Source: an uncultured Clostridia bacterium
Lineage (GTDB): Bacteria; Bacillota; Clostridia; Christensenellales; Borkfalkiaceae
DNA: 64,000 nucleotides
Direction: 5' to 3'
Assembly (NCBI GenBank): GCA_949282385.1
Contig: CASDOP010000001.1
Coordinates: forward strand, 310,001 to 374,000
Of this stretch, positions 25,773-35,541 are shown in pieces; the stretch's first letter is position 1, and each line of letters begins with the position of its first letter. The position numbers and the translations under genes were made by a program. The notes under the pieces are model-generated. The model saw only the letters and a list, made by a program, of their open reading frames with translations. It did not search any database and was not told the origin of the DNA.

Positions 25773-25798
25773 AGCGGCGGCACTTAAATGCCGCCGCT
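25773..25798 (+). terminator. Terminator of the XRE gene
   Basis: 10-bp stem AGCGGCGGCA/TGCCGCCGCT with a 6-nt loop, 6 bp after the stop codon; the following T run is weak. Confidence 0.8.
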
Positions 25799-25820
25799 TA
25801 TATATTGGTGTATTATAACA

Positions 25821-25848
25821 AAAAACGGCGGATTTTTCCGCCGTTTTT
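25821..25848 (-). terminator. Terminator of uppP
   Basis: 12-bp stem AAAAACGGCGGA/TCCGCCGTTTTT, symmetrical, so usable from both sides; 12 bp after the uppP stop. Confidence 0.88.
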
Positions 25849-25860
25849 GACAGTTATTTA

Positions 25861-26679
25861 TTAAAATAAGTTGCAGCAATAGAGGACTATGCAGGTTATT
25901 GCAAGCAGTATAAGATAGAGGCTGAACCACTTGTAATTTGCTTTTTTGATTACACCGAGCATAACCTTTATTGCAAACAGTCCCGACAGCGCGGAAACGA
26001 TGAAGCCGAGAGCTATGCACCACCCTATCTGCGAGCCTGCAGCCGTGAACGAAGCCGAGAGCGAACCGTCCGCCGCACCCTTTACGAGCGATACGGCGAA
26101 GCTGCCGAGTATGACGGGTATGCTCATGAGGAAAGAAAATTTAGACGTATCTTCCGCCGTTCCGCCCATAAACGTTCCCACGCATATGGTTGAACCGCTT
26201 CTGGAAATACCGGGAAGCAAAGCCACGACTTGAGCAAAACCCATGGGAAGAGTTGTGCGGAGGCTTAAAGGATATGTGCGCTTTCTGCGTTTTGCATAAA
26301 TTTCGGTAACAAACAGCAAAACCGCGGTTATCGTAAAGAATACTGCAAGCAAAATGCCTACATACCGGCTTCCGTTGACATTCTCTTCGATATAGTCGTC
26401 GAGTAACAATCCCGCTATTCCCGCAGGAATTGTGGCAAGTACGAGATACAAAAGCGTTTTAAAGGGCTTTTTGAACAGGTCTATTATATCTCTGCGGAAT
26501 ACGAAGCACACCGCAACGAGCGTTCCGACATGAAGTATTATGTTGAAAAACATTTCCGCATCGCCGAGATTTACTCCCAACACGCGCTGCAGAAACAGAA
26601 GGTGTCCGCTTGAGGATACAGGCAGGAATTCGGTAAGTCCCTGGGTAAGCCCCAGCACTATCGCTTGCCAGATTTCCAT
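25861..26679 (-). CDS. uppP: Undecaprenyl-diphosphatase
   Basis: 272 residues with about eight TM segments. The N-terminal motif GLTQGLTEFLPVSSSGH carries the catalytic E and SSSGH, and the second motif PGISRSGSTI carries the conserved Arg and Ser. It removes a phosphate from undecaprenyl diphosphate so the carrier lipid can be reused for peptidoglycan and for the surface glycan made by the cluster at 55-64 kb. GGGAG stands before ATG 26679, 19 bp after the upstream lipoprotein stop, so the two are probably co-transcribed. Bacitracin tolerance is a known family effect. Confidence 0.96.
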   Translation of the reverse strand: MEIWQAIVLGLTQGLTEFLPVSSSGHLLFLQRVLGVNLGDAEMFFNIILHVGTLVAVCFVFRRDIIDLFKKPFKTLLYLVLATIPAGIAGLLLDDYIEENVNGSRYVGILLAVFFTITAVLLFVTEIYAKRRKRTYPLSLRTTLPMGFAQVVALLPGISRSGSTICVGTFMGGTAEDTSKFSFLMSIPVILGSFAVSLVKGAADGSLSASFTAAGSQIGWCIALGFIVSALSGLFAIKVMLGVIKKANYKWFSLYLILLAITCIVLYCCNLF

Positions 26680-26698
26680 AGAAATTCTCCCGTTTTAT

Positions 26699-28840
26699 TT
26701 ATGCGTCGAGTTCAAGAAGATCCTTGTAAGCATCTTCGTAGAGCGTTATCGTCGAGCCGCCGAACGCATCTATTATGAGAGTGCGGCGGTTTGTGGTTAT
26801 GTTGGTGAGCACAGTATCCTTTATCCAATTATAATAAAGGTTCTGGAAAGTGCCTTCCGCTTTTACGGATGCCTCTGTCCAGTCAACCCGGTCTCCCATT
26901 ACCGCTCCGCCCTTAATATCGAAGGTTGCGGTTACATAGATTAAGTGCCAGCCATAGTCGCCCGCGCACACATAATATGTGCCTGCGCCTTCGGCAATGG
27001 CTTGCTTTGCCGCATATTCAAATTCCTTGATATAGCTCGTATCGTATGCCGATACGCTGTAGCCGATATATTCGGAAAGAACGCCCGTATCGGTCGTGTA
27101 CGCGTACTGAAGTTCGTTTACAGCGGAGAGCGCCTTATACTGGTCGCTGTCCTTTTTGAAGAGCGAACTTATTGTAGTATCCGAAAGATTAACCTTGCCT
27201 GTAGCATAGATGAAACGCGCATAGTCAATCTCTTTGTCTGCCTCGTCCTCGCTGTAGCGAGTGTCTTCGGTATAGTAATCGTCGGGCGAAGTTACTTTAT
27301 AATAATTATTTTTAGAGTAGCTTGCCGTTCCGTCGCCGAGGACAAAATTAATATATGCGGTGAACTCGTCGAGCATGTCGTCTATACTGAGTTTGTTGGG
27401 AATAAGCGTATAAGAATCGTCCGCATTCTCCCTTACGGAACCGTTATAGGAATAAAGACCCGTATATTTATCGAGTTCTTCGTATCTGTCCGAATGAAGA
27501 AGATTATTTTCGAAGAAAAGATAATTTCTGCCGCTGTCTTTGCCGTAATATTCAATGGACGTTTCGGACGCATTGAAGGAATAATCTGTTACGCCGTTGA
27601 ACCATGCAGAACGCTGGTCGGTAGTCGTTATGTCGGCAAGAAGATCCTTTCTCATGAAGTAGTACTCGGCAGAAGTATCCTCGCTGTCGATATAAATAGA
27701 CTGCGCCGCGCTGAAAGGCAGAAGTATGTTGTACACGTAACCGTAAGTGCCGCCCTCAGTGCCTTCGGTTGCGGGTGCGTATAAAATGAACGACGTATCG
27801 GAAAGATTGCCCATAGTCGTATCGAACGAAGACGTTGTATTTGAAATTTCCTGTGCGGCGAGGTCGCTTTCGTATCTGTCCTTAAGGAATACATACTCAT
27901 TTTCGGAATTCTTTTCGTCGATGAGCGCTTCCTGCGTGAGCGAATAACGCTCGAGATACTCGTTTATGACCTGCTGCTGAAGTCTCGTGAGGTATTCGTC
28001 CTGAATATACGAAACGGAAAGCACGTCAGCGGTATCGTCGCTGTCTAAAATAAGATAGTTGTTTTTGAGATTTGCTATAAACGAAGCGTAAGCACGCTTG
28101 CGGGTTTCGCGCGTCGAGCCTTCGATTTCGTCGTCCTTGTACGCGCCGCTGTCGTCTATGAGATAGCCTTCGTAACCGGTATAAATGCCGTAATTGAGCT
28201 TGCCGTTTTCGAGAGGAAGATAATTTTCTCTTTCGGTATCGGCATTCGAAGGCGTTGTGCGGGAATCTGTGCCGGTTTCCTCATCCTCGCCGTCGATTAT
28301 AGACTGTTCTAGAGAATCGATGGAGCTGTTGATGCTGTAATAGAGATCGTATTTTGCGAGAAGCACTCTGTCGCTTTCAACGCCGTCTACTTCGCTTGTT
28401 TCTCCCTGAAGAAGGAATTCGTACCTTTCGACATCCGTTTCAAAAGCGTTGAAAGTCTGAAGTATGTCGACATCTTCCGCGCTCTTTTCCTTGAGCAGAG
28501 CGAGAGTTGAATACTGCGAAACGACTTCGTTGGTTGTAAGAGAATCGACGAGCATATTAAATACGTCGGCATAAGAATAACCCGACTGAATATATGTCGA
28601 ACCGATGTTGACGAAGGACGCAATGAGATCGCGCTTTATGATGTTTGCGGGCTTTATTGCCGAAACAAAATCGCCGAGTCCTTCCTTTTCTATATTTTCG
28701 CTTCCTGTAATATCGACGGTTGCGATGGTCTGGCGCATATCTTCATCGTTGAGCGTGGATACGAGCGAGCAGCCCGAAAAAGCTACCGATAAAGTTATTG
28801 CAGCCGCCATTGCGCCGCAGACAAGTTTTTTACTTTTCAT
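26699..28840 (-). CDS. Large lipoprotein, possible PrsA/SurA-like foldase
   Basis: 713 residues. A lipoprotein signal ends FSGC with lipidated Cys24. The middle is hydrophilic, acidic and rich in Tyr and Asp. Near the C-terminus ELQYAY...TGVLSEYIGYSVS...YYVCAGDYGWHLIYVT resembles the end of a parvulin domain, whose family pattern is Y-G-x-H-I-I, though the fold would be degenerate. Genes for PrsA-like foldases often lie beside mfd, which supports this reading; it is not proven. GGAG precedes ATG. An alternative is an unclassified surface lipoprotein of this lineage. Confidence 0.6.
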   Translation of the reverse strand: MKSKKLVCGAMAAAITLSVAFSGCSLVSTLNDEDMRQTIATVDITGSENIEKEGLGDFVSAIKPANIIKRDLIASFVNIGSTYIQSGYSYADVFNMLVDSLTTNEVVSQYSTLALLKEKSAEDVDILQTFNAFETDVERYEFLLQGETSEVDGVESDRVLLAKYDLYYSINSSIDSLEQSIIDGEDEETGTDSRTTPSNADTERENYLPLENGKLNYGIYTGYEGYLIDDSGAYKDDEIEGSTRETRKRAYASFIANLKNNYLILDSDDTADVLSVSYIQDEYLTRLQQQVINEYLERYSLTQEALIDEKNSENEYVFLKDRYESDLAAQEISNTTSSFDTTMGNLSDTSFILYAPATEGTEGGTYGYVYNILLPFSAAQSIYIDSEDTSAEYYFMRKDLLADITTTDQRSAWFNGVTDYSFNASETSIEYYGKDSGRNYLFFENNLLHSDRYEELDKYTGLYSYNGSVRENADDSYTLIPNKLSIDDMLDEFTAYINFVLGDGTASYSKNNYYKVTSPDDYYTEDTRYSEDEADKEIDYARFIYATGKVNLSDTTISSLFKKDSDQYKALSAVNELQYAYTTDTGVLSEYIGYSVSAYDTSYIKEFEYAAKQAIAEGAGTYYVCAGDYGWHLIYVTATFDIKGGAVMGDRVDWTEASVKAEGTFQNLYYNWIKDTVLTNITTNRRTLIIDAFGGSTITLYEDAYKDLLELDA

Positions 28841-28938
28841 CTGAATTATCTCCGATTAGGCAACGTCGCTTTGCCGCGACATTTTTACAACACGTTACAA
28901 TTATACGATATTTCAAGTATTATAGCAAACAAATTTTA

Positions 28939-31900
28939 TTAATTTTGCGTGAAACTTGCCGCAAATTTTAAAAAATTAGTCATTGCAAGCATTGTTTTTG
29001 CCGCCGTGGACGACGGTTTGAATATGAGCGAAGGCGCTTTTGCCATAGAAATGGTAACTTTGCCTTTATATTTATCGAGAGCCGAAGTAAGACGCACATC
29101 TCGCAGAGAATTGACGGACGGAAGTTCTATGCAGCCTTCCTGACTGTCCACGCTTATCTTCTTTACGTTGAAGCGCGAAGCGAACGCCTTCAATACCGCG
29201 ATTATGAGCAGGTTAAGCACTTCGTCTGGCATCTGACCGTAGTTTTCCTCTATAGAGGAACATACCCTCTTGTAATCCGGAACCGAACGAATTTCGGCAA
29301 TCTGCTTGTATGCGTCCAGCCTGCCCGCGCTGCTTTCGATATATGCTTCGGGAATGTACGCCGTAGCCTTGATGTCAAGCTCGGCGGAGAACTGATTTTC
29401 GCCCGTGAGTTCTTCCTTGAGCAGCTTGGAATACAGCTCGTAGCCGACTTTGTCCATATGCCCGTGCTGTTCTGCGCCCAGAACGTTGCCAGCGCCCCTT
29501 ATTTCGAGGTCGCGCATGGCTATCTTGAAGCCCGAACCGAGTTCGGTGAACTGCATTATCGCTTTAAGCCTTTCCGCAGCGTCAGACGTCATGACTTTGT
29601 CCGCGCGGAACGTAAAGTAAGCCTGGGCAAGGCGCGAACCTCTGCCCACTCTTCCGCGCAGCTGGTAAAGTTGCGATATGCCCAGTCTGTCGGCGTCGAT
29701 GACGATTATAGTGTTTGCGTTGGGCAGATCTATGCCGTTTTCGATTATCGTCGTGGTTACGAGCACATTCTTTTCGCCGCGATAAAAGGCAAAAACGTTG
29801 CCTTCGAGAGTGTTTTTATCCATTCTGCCGTGCGCGTAGGTAATCTTTGCCTCCGGCACCAGTTCGCCAATTTTTCCCGCAAAGGCAGATATTGTTTCCA
29901 CCCTGTTATACAGTACGAAAACCTGACCTCCGCGGGAAATTTCGCGCAAAATTGAGTCGCGTATGAGCGCGGGGGTTTCCTCCACTACATACGTCTGCAC
30001 GGGCAGGCGCTTTTTGGGCGGCGTGTTTATGGTGCTTATATCCCTTATCCCCGCGAGCGACATGTGAAGCGTGCGGGGGATTGGCGTAGCCGTCATAGTC
30101 AGGCAGTCCACGTCGTTTTTGATGTGTTTTATCTTTTCCTTGTGTTCGACGCCGAAACGCTGTTCCTCGTCGAGCACGAGAAGACCGAGGTCGTAAAATT
30201 TAACATCGTCGGAGAGCAGTCTGTGCGTGCCTATTATAACGTCCACTTCGCCCTTTGCAAGCCTTGCGAGCGTCTTCGCCTGCTCTGCCGGCGACTTGAA
30301 GCGGTTGAGTTTTTCGACGGTAACGCCGAAATCGGCGAAACGGCGGAGCGCCGTCTGGTAATGCTGCTCGGAAAGTATAGTGCTGGGACACATGAACGCC
30401 GCCTGCTTTCCGCCGAGCACGCACAGATATATAGCGCGCAGCGCGACTTCCGTCTTGCCGTAGCCGACGTCGCCGCACAGCAGCCTGTCCATGACTTTTT
30501 CAGAACACATATCCTTTTTGATTTCTTCTATGCTGGCGAGTTGATCGGGCGTTTCGTCGTATTCAAAGGCGTTCTCGAACTCCTCCATCATGACGGCGTT
30601 TTCGGGAAAACGGTAGCCGCGCTTCTGAGAGCGCTCGGCATACAGTTCCTTGAGGTCAAAGGCAAGTTTTTTTATCGACTGGCGGACGCGCTCTTTCACC
30701 CTTTCAAATTCCGCTCCGCCTATTTTGGAGAGCGTCGGGTTGCCCTCGCCCGTATATTTGGACAGTATATCCATCTGCTCGACGGGTACATACAAAACGT
30801 CGCCGCCCTTGTATTCGATGGCGATATATTCCTTTATACCGTCGGTCGTTTCAATCTTTTTCGTTCCCGTAATTCTGCCTATGCCGTGCTTTTCGTGTAC
30901 GGCATAATCACCTATTTCGGGCGAAGTGAACATATCCCCCCTGCGGCGGCGGATATGTTTTCTTATCGACTTGGTATATATATCTCCGCTGCCGACGACG
31001 GCGAGCTTTGCTTCGTGCAGTATAAAACCCTTTGCGAGTTCTTCGCTGCTGAGGCACACGCCCGTTGCGGCGGTAAGAATGTCGGGAACGGGACGGCTGC
31101 CGATATACGCGTCCCCCAGCGCTTCGGCAAGTTTTTCATACCTCTTTGCGTTGCCCGTGAATATGATTATGCGATAGCCGTTCGCCAGCCAGTTTTTTAC
31201 GTCCTCTATGAGCATGGGAACGGAATTTAGGTAAGACGGCGTAGGCGTCGAATGAACGTTGTAAGTCTTTAAAGGTCGGAAAAACTGCGTGGACGAAGTG
31301 AACGTCTGCAAAGCGAGGTTGCGGAACGCCGAAACAGAGCTTATAAAATTTTCTTCGGTTATAAACTGATTGAGACTGAAGGAAAAAACTTCGCCTCCTT
31401 TTTTAAGACCTTCGTATCTTTCTTTATGCTCCCTTTCGAGCGCGGTGAGCCTGTCCGAAATCATCTTGCACTCGTCGAGAACGATGAGCGCGTCCTTGCC
31501 TATCGCGTCGAAAACAGTCCTCGCGGAGGACAGCAACGGAAAGACGAAAGAAGCTCCGCTGAACGGCGCGCCCGAAGCAATTTTTTCCTCTATTTCTTCC
31601 GCTATGGCGTGAGAGCGTACGGACGCTTCGCGGTCGGGACATTCCTTAAGCCCTCTTTTTAGAGCAGAAAAAACCTTTTCCCTGTCCTCTTCCGCTATAA
31701 AACAATCTGTCGCCGCAATAAGCGTAACGGCGTTTATATCCTCGAGCCTGTCGCCGCTCACGCTGTCGTAAGGGCGTATTCTTTCGACAGTGTCGCCGAA
31801 AAAGTCTATGCGGACGGGATTTTCCGCACCTACGGGGAAAATATCCAAAATATCGCCGCGGACGGCAAACGTTCCCGCGGTCTCTGCGGCATATTCGCGG

Positions 31901-32358
31901 GTGTATCCCATAGAAACGAGCTTGGTCGGCATGGACTGATAATCGTAATCGCAACCGACTTGTATGTCTATGAAAGGCAATTTTTCGGGCAGGAGCTGAA
32001 GCGCCGCCTCGACGTCGCAGACTATGAACTGCGCGCCGCTCTGTATGTCATGCAGCGCCTTTACCCTGCGGAAAAGCGCATCTTTCGACACGGCGTCCTT
32101 GTACATGAGAACGTCGTCCTTGGCGACAAGGCGGGCGCATTTTTTGCCCGAAAGCACGCTTATCGCCTCATACGCTTTATCGGCAGAAACGGGGTCGGCG
32201 GTTATATAAAGCATCCTCCCCTGCGTGAGCGAGGCGGTGAGATATTTCTGACTGTCGGACACGCCGAAAACCGCCGTCGGCGCGCCGAGAGATATGTCGG
32301 CTCCGATGGCGGGATAACTGCCTTTTAAATTTTCGTAGGTAAAGAAATTTGCCTTCAT
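28939..32358 (-). CDS. mfd: Transcription-repair coupling factor
   Basis: 1139 residues, normal size. N-terminal UvrB-like damage-recognition modules are followed by the RNA-polymerase interaction domain (GDYAVHEKHGIGRI...IAIEYKGGDVLYVPVEQMD). Helicase motifs are GDVGYGKTEVALRA (Walker A), DEEQRFGV, TATPIPRTLH and QLRGRVGRG, and the C-terminal domain ends the protein. Mfd pushes stalled polymerase off DNA and brings in UvrA, so it works with the uvrBA operon in this window. It follows pth by 43 bp; no clear Shine-Dalgarno is seen before ATG 32358. Confidence 0.97.
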   Translation of the reverse strand: MKANFFTYENLKGSYPAIGADISLGAPTAVFGVSDSQKYLTASLTQGRMLYITADPVSADKAYEAISVLSGKKCARLVAKDDVLMYKDAVSKDALFRRVKALHDIQSGAQFIVCDVEAALQLLPEKLPFIDIQVGCDYDYQSMPTKLVSMGYTREYAAETAGTFAVRGDILDIFPVGAENPVRIDFFGDTVERIRPYDSVSGDRLEDINAVTLIAATDCFIAEEDREKVFSALKRGLKECPDREASVRSHAIAEEIEEKIASGAPFSGASFVFPLLSSARTVFDAIGKDALIVLDECKMISDRLTALEREHKERYEGLKKGGEVFSFSLNQFITEENFISSVSAFRNLALQTFTSSTQFFRPLKTYNVHSTPTPSYLNSVPMLIEDVKNWLANGYRIIIFTGNAKRYEKLAEALGDAYIGSRPVPDILTAATGVCLSSEELAKGFILHEAKLAVVGSGDIYTKSIRKHIRRRRGDMFTSPEIGDYAVHEKHGIGRITGTKKIETTDGIKEYIAIEYKGGDVLYVPVEQMDILSKYTGEGNPTLSKIGGAEFERVKERVRQSIKKLAFDLKELYAERSQKRGYRFPENAVMMEEFENAFEYDETPDQLASIEEIKKDMCSEKVMDRLLCGDVGYGKTEVALRAIYLCVLGGKQAAFMCPSTILSEQHYQTALRRFADFGVTVEKLNRFKSPAEQAKTLARLAKGEVDVIIGTHRLLSDDVKFYDLGLLVLDEEQRFGVEHKEKIKHIKNDVDCLTMTATPIPRTLHMSLAGIRDISTINTPPKKRLPVQTYVVEETPALIRDSILREISRGGQVFVLYNRVETISAFAGKIGELVPEAKITYAHGRMDKNTLEGNVFAFYRGEKNVLVTTTIIENGIDLPNANTIIVIDADRLGISQLYQLRGRVGRGSRLAQAYFTFRADKVMTSDAAERLKAIMQFTELGSGFKIAMRDLEIRGAGNVLGAEQHGHMDKVGYELYSKLLKEELTGENQFSAELDIKATAYIPEAYIESSAGRLDAYKQIAEIRSVPDYKRVCSSIEENYGQMPDEVLNLLIIAVLKAFASRFNVKKISVDSQEGCIELPSVNSLRDVRLTSALDKYKGKVTISMAKAPSLIFKPSSTAAKTMLAMTNFLKFAASFTQN

Positions 32359-32401
32359 TTAATATGCTTTGCGCCCGTAAAATATACGAACGCGGATAAA
32401 A

Positions 32402-32965
32402 TTAACCGTTGTATCTGGTCATTACGTTTTCTACGCTTTCGCCCTTGCAGAGAGCTATCGCGGCGTCCGCCGCTCTGCCGCAGGCGGAAATGAAAAGCTC
32501 GTAATCCTGCGGACGAACCTCGGCGAGGACATAATTTATTATGGGAATGCTGACTTCGGGGTCGCGGATGCCTATGCGTATGCGGACGAAGTCGCTAACT
32601 CCCGTTTCGGCTATGACAGAACGCATGCCGTTATGCGTGCCTGCGCTGCCCGAAGGGCGTATGCGGACGTGTCCCTTGGGGATGTCGTAATCGTCGTAAA
32701 TCACGATGAGGTCGGCAGAGGTTGCTTTGTACTTTGCGAGAAGCTGTTTTACCGCCCTGCCCGAATTGTTCATGTAGGTTACGGGGCGGGCGATTATGAC
32801 CTTTTCGCCGCCGATGTTGGCTTCGGCAACAACGCTTTCGCACTCCTTCTTTTTGAACTTGACGCCCAAAGAGGAAGCGACGTCGCCTGCCGCCATATAG
32901 CCCATGTTGTGAAATGTTTTTGCGTATTTTTCTTCGGGATTGCCCAATCCCACAATTATTTTCAT
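32402..32965 (-). CDS. pth: Peptidyl-tRNA hydrolase
   Basis: 187 residues. It starts MKIIVGLGNPEEKYAKTFHNMG, with the conserved N and catalytic H in the TFHNMG block. YMNNSGRAV and DYDIPKGHVRIRPSGSAGTHNGMRSV are further family motifs. It frees tRNA from peptides dropped by stalled ribosomes. I use ATG 32965; an in-frame ATG 27 nt upstream would add MALFLEKYA, which is not part of the family. It lies downstream of prs, with a terminator-like hairpin between, and is followed by mfd. Confidence 0.96.
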   Translation of the reverse strand: MKIIVGLGNPEEKYAKTFHNMGYMAAGDVASSLGVKFKKKECESVVAEANIGGEKVIIARPVTYMNNSGRAVKQLLAKYKATSADLIVIYDDYDIPKGHVRIRPSGSAGTHNGMRSVIAETGVSDFVRIRIGIRDPEVSIPIINYVLAEVRPQDYELFISACGRAADAAIALCKGESVENVMTRYNG

Positions 32966-32984
32966 AGCGTATTTTTCCAAAAAC

Positions 32985-33009
32985 AAAGCCACAGACGCGC
33001 TGTGGCTTT
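32985..33009 (-). terminator. Terminator of prs
   Basis: 10-bp stem AAAGCCACAG/CTGTGGCTTT with a 5-nt loop, then GTTTTTGG on the minus strand. Some read-through into pth is likely since no other promoter is obvious. Confidence 0.78.
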
Positions 33010-33025
33010 TGTACTGCGTTGAATT

Positions 33026-33973
33026 TTAGTCGTAAATCTTGGACATAGGTTTGTCCATGTAAACGTTTTCGATTGCCGAAGCAAAGATGTTTGCCGTCGA
33101 AATCATTCTGAATATGGGAAGTCTCTTTTCCTCGGGAATGTTGATAGTATCGAGAATGGCAAGTTCGGAAATGGGCGAAGACGCAAGTCTTTCGATTGCG
33201 GGACCGGAAAGAACGCCGTGCGAGCAGCAAGCGTAAATTTCTTTCGCTCCTGCCTCTTTGAGAGCCTTGGCGCCCTGAACAATGGTGCCTGCGGTGTCTA
33301 TCATGTCGTCGACCATGAGGCAATTTTTGCCTTCGACGTCGCCGATGATATTCATAACTTCCATGACGTTAGCCTTGGGACGGCGCTTATCGATGATTGC
33401 CATCTTTACATCCATGCGAGCGGCAACCTTTCTTGCCCTGGCAACCGAACCGATGTCTGGCGATACGACGACGAAATTTTCGTCCGTCTTGGGTTTGAAA
33501 TAGTTGTAGAGTGTGGGACCGCCTACGAGATTATCGAGGGGAATATCGAAAAAGCCCTGTATCTGAAGGCAATGCAAGTCCATAGTGAGCACTCTGTCCG
33601 CGCCTGCCGAAGTGAGAAGGTTTGCAACGAGTTTTGCGGTTATGGGCTCGCGCGAGCGAGCCTTTCTGTCCTGACGGGCATAACCGAAATAGGGAATAAC
33701 TGCGGTAATTCTGCCTGCAGACGCTCTCTTTGCCGCATCGATCATGATGAGCAGTTCCATCAGGTTGGTGTTTACCGGCGCAGACGTAGACTGAACGAGG
33801 AAGACGTCCTTGCCGCGGATGGATTCGTCGTAGCGCACGTAAATTTCGCCGTCGGAAAAGTGGGTGAGTTCCATCTCTCCGAGCGTGGTGTTGAGCTTGG
33901 ACGCAATCGCCTCCGCCAACGGTCTGTTTGAGTTACCGGAAAAAATTTTGATTTCGCTGCCGTGATTTATCAT
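33026..33973 (-). CDS. prs: Ribose-phosphate pyrophosphokinase
   Basis: 315 residues. Motifs are [19 protein letters not shown], the [21 protein letters not shown]/Mg site and the PRPP loop [14 protein letters not shown]. It makes PRPP for nucleotide, His and Trp synthesis. GGAGG stands about 13 nt before ATG 33973, and the promoter at 34084-34112 gives a leader of about 100 nt. That leader contains two similar CGGCTTTT-CGCC stretches but no riboswitch I recognise. PRPP supply links to the IMP dehydrogenase gene only in a general way. Confidence 0.97.
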   Translation of the reverse strand: MINHGSEIKIFSGNSNRPLAEAIASKLNTTLGEMELTHFSDGEIYVRYDESIRGKDVFLVQSTSAPVNTNLMELLIMIDAAKRASAGRITAVIPYFGYARQDRKARSREPITAKLVANLLTSAGADRVLTMDLHCLQIQGFFDIPLDNLVGGPTLYNYFKPKTDENFVVVSPDIGSVARARKVAARMDVKMAIIDKRRPKANVMEVMNIIGDVEGKNCLMVDDMIDTAGTIVQGAKALKEAGAKEIYACCSHGVLSGPAIERLASSPISELAILDTINIPEEKRLPIFRMISTANIFASAIENVYMDKPMSKIYD

Positions 33974-34083
33974 TGAAGTTTTATTGCCTCCGATTTCTGC
34001 TTTCGTTATATCGGCTTTTCGCCTTTTTTTACGCGTCGGCTTTTCCGCCTCCGCGATAACGGTCTTTTTCCTTGCAAGATTAT

Positions 34084-34112
34084 TTTATAATTTATGACGG
34101 GCAAAGTCAACA
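34084..34112 (-). promoter_or_regulatory. Sigma-A promoter of prs
   Basis: Minus strand TTGACT, 17 nt, TAAAAT. Confidence 0.75.
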
Positions 34113-34149
34113 CTAAATGAGGAAAATTACATTTATATTTAAAATGTTT

Positions 34150-34623
34150 TTAATTTTCCTTTTTGCGTTTCTCCCGCTCTCTCATGGACGAAAAAAAGTC
34201 GGAAAGGATTTTTTTGCACTCTTCCTGCATAATTCCGCCCTCAACCTCTATTTTATGGTTCAAAAGATTGGCTTCGGCAATCTCTTTCGTAAGAGAACGC
34301 CCCTTATCTTCGTACGCGCCGAAATAAATCTTTTTTATGCGCGCGTTGAGCGCCGCGCCCATGCACATGGGGCAGGGTTCGAGCGTTACGTACAGCTCGC
34401 ATTCGGGAATGCGCCAGCTTTTAAGTTTTTTGCACGCCTTTTCTATCGCCTCGACTTCCGCGTGCGCCGTGGCAATCTGTCTGCCCGTGCGCCTGTTGTG
34501 TCCGCGGGAAATGACCTTGCCGTCGAGCACGACGACTGCGCCTATAGGCACTTCGCCCTCTTCAAATGCTTTCTGCGCGCACTTGAGCGCGCTTACCATA
34601 AACTTATTTTTCATATCGTTCAA
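34150..34623 (-). CDS. tadA: tRNA-specific adenosine deaminase
   Basis: 157 residues. The zinc and catalytic site shows as HAEVEAIEKA (ligand His and proton-shuttle Glu) and PCPMCMGAA (two Cys ligands). The N-terminal EVPIGAVVV and the GHNRR element are typical. It converts A34 to inosine in tRNA-Arg(ACG). Its 5' end overlaps the upstream peptidase gene by 20 bp, so it is translated from a coupled message. Other cytidine-deaminase family members lack this full set of motifs. Confidence 0.95.
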   Translation of the reverse strand: MNDMKNKFMVSALKCAQKAFEEGEVPIGAVVVLDGKVISRGHNRRTGRQIATAHAEVEAIEKACKKLKSWRIPECELYVTLEPCPMCMGAALNARIKKIYFGAYEDKGRSLTKEIAEANLLNHKIEVEGGIMQEECKKILSDFFSSMREREKRKKEN

Positions 34624-35332
34624 AAAAATATTTCAGCGCGCAAAAACAGCTTCTTAAATGGTACAACCTCTTTATGGGGTGTTTAAGTCTGTCTGAGCCG
34701 CACTCTATCGTATATGACGGTATGCCCAGCTTTTGTATGCACCAGTCCTTGTATCCGCCAGCGCTTCCTCTTATTTTTACTGCGGGATAACCCGTAGCCC
34801 GAGAGAGAATTTCCGCCCCCTCTTTATCGCCCTTGCCGTCAAATTCCCAATAAATTTCTCCGCCCTTGGTATGAAAGGAAAAGGTTACGAACGGCGAAAC
34901 TTTGCGCGTAAACGCGGCGAGCGCCGCACTCTCGCTCTCAGAAAAAGGCTTATCGCCTATACAGTTTTCGCTTCCGCGCTCCCTGACGTTTTTTACTCCG
35001 CTCCCCCAGTCTGCATCGAAATTGACGTTTAAATCCACGCCGCGGGCATTGGCTTTCCACAGCGGCTGTCGGCTCTGGCTTATGACGGCGCCGTCGGGAT
35101 TTGAAAGCGGTATTATCCAGCCGCCGCACGGCACGCCTTTTTTTATGTGCTTTATTGCAAGATGTGCGGTTATCCATTCCCTGCCGTGAATGGCGTAGAC
35201 GGATATGAACTGTCTGCCGAACGGACTGCCGACATGAAAGGCAAATATCGCCCTGCCTTCGCCCGAATAGCCGATTATGCACTTCTTTTTTCTGTATCCG
35301 TCGTAAAAACGAGCAATTTTATCGTATATCAC
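34604..35332 (-). CDS. M14-family zinc carboxypeptidase (murein peptidase-like)
   Basis: 242 residues. Zinc ligands show in HGREWIT (HxxE) and in the FSFHTKGGEIYW segment (second His). NPDGA and NARGVDLNVNFDADWG bind substrate, and TIECG carries the catalytic Glu. Size and motifs match gamma-D-glutamyl-diaminopimelate-type peptidases that trim cell-wall peptides. No signal peptide is visible, so it may work on imported wall peptides in the cytoplasm, perhaps ones brought in by the Opp system. The start is GTG 35332; a TATAAT ends 5 nt before it, but the -35 is poor. Confidence 0.82.
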   Translation of the reverse strand: MIYDKIARFYDGYRKKKCIIGYSGEGRAIFAFHVGSPFGRQFISVYAIHGREWITAHLAIKHIKKGVPCGGWIIPLSNPDGAVISQSRQPLWKANARGVDLNVNFDADWGSGVKNVRERGSENCIGDKPFSESESAALAAFTRKVSPFVTFSFHTKGGEIYWEFDGKGDKEGAEILSRATGYPAVKIRGSAGGYKDWCIQKLGIPSYTIECGSDRLKHPIKRLYHLRSCFCALKYFFERYEK

Positions 35333-35357
35333 ACGATATTATATTATTTTGCTAACG

Positions 35358-35460
35358 GCGATATACGGCTCGGCTGCGATATACAATGCGACGATATGCG
35401 GTCAACATGCGATATACAATGCGGCATAGGATATGTGCGCGGCTGTAATATGCGGCGAGA
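35358..35460. repeat. Short degenerate tandem-like repeats in the gap before rlmH
   Basis: An exact 16-bp direct repeat, TGCGATATACAATGCG, occurs at 35375-35390 and 35408-35423. Related GATAT-containing units fall at roughly 14-19 bp steps between 35358 and 35450. Function unknown. Confidence 0.6.
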
Positions 35461-35541
35461 AAAAGGCGCAAAAGAAAATTTTATTTTATATGCCTGCCGA
35501 GGCTGGATTTATCCGGTATATGCCAAAGGCAATTTTTTAAT

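Noticed and set aside
33974..34084. Riboswitch in the prs leader
   Set aside because: The roughly 100-nt leader has two similar CGGCTTTT-CGCC pieces but no conserved aptamer sequence I could match.
35358..35460. Possible mini-CRISPR
   Set aside because: Repeat units are too short, unequal in length and degenerate, and no cas gene is near.
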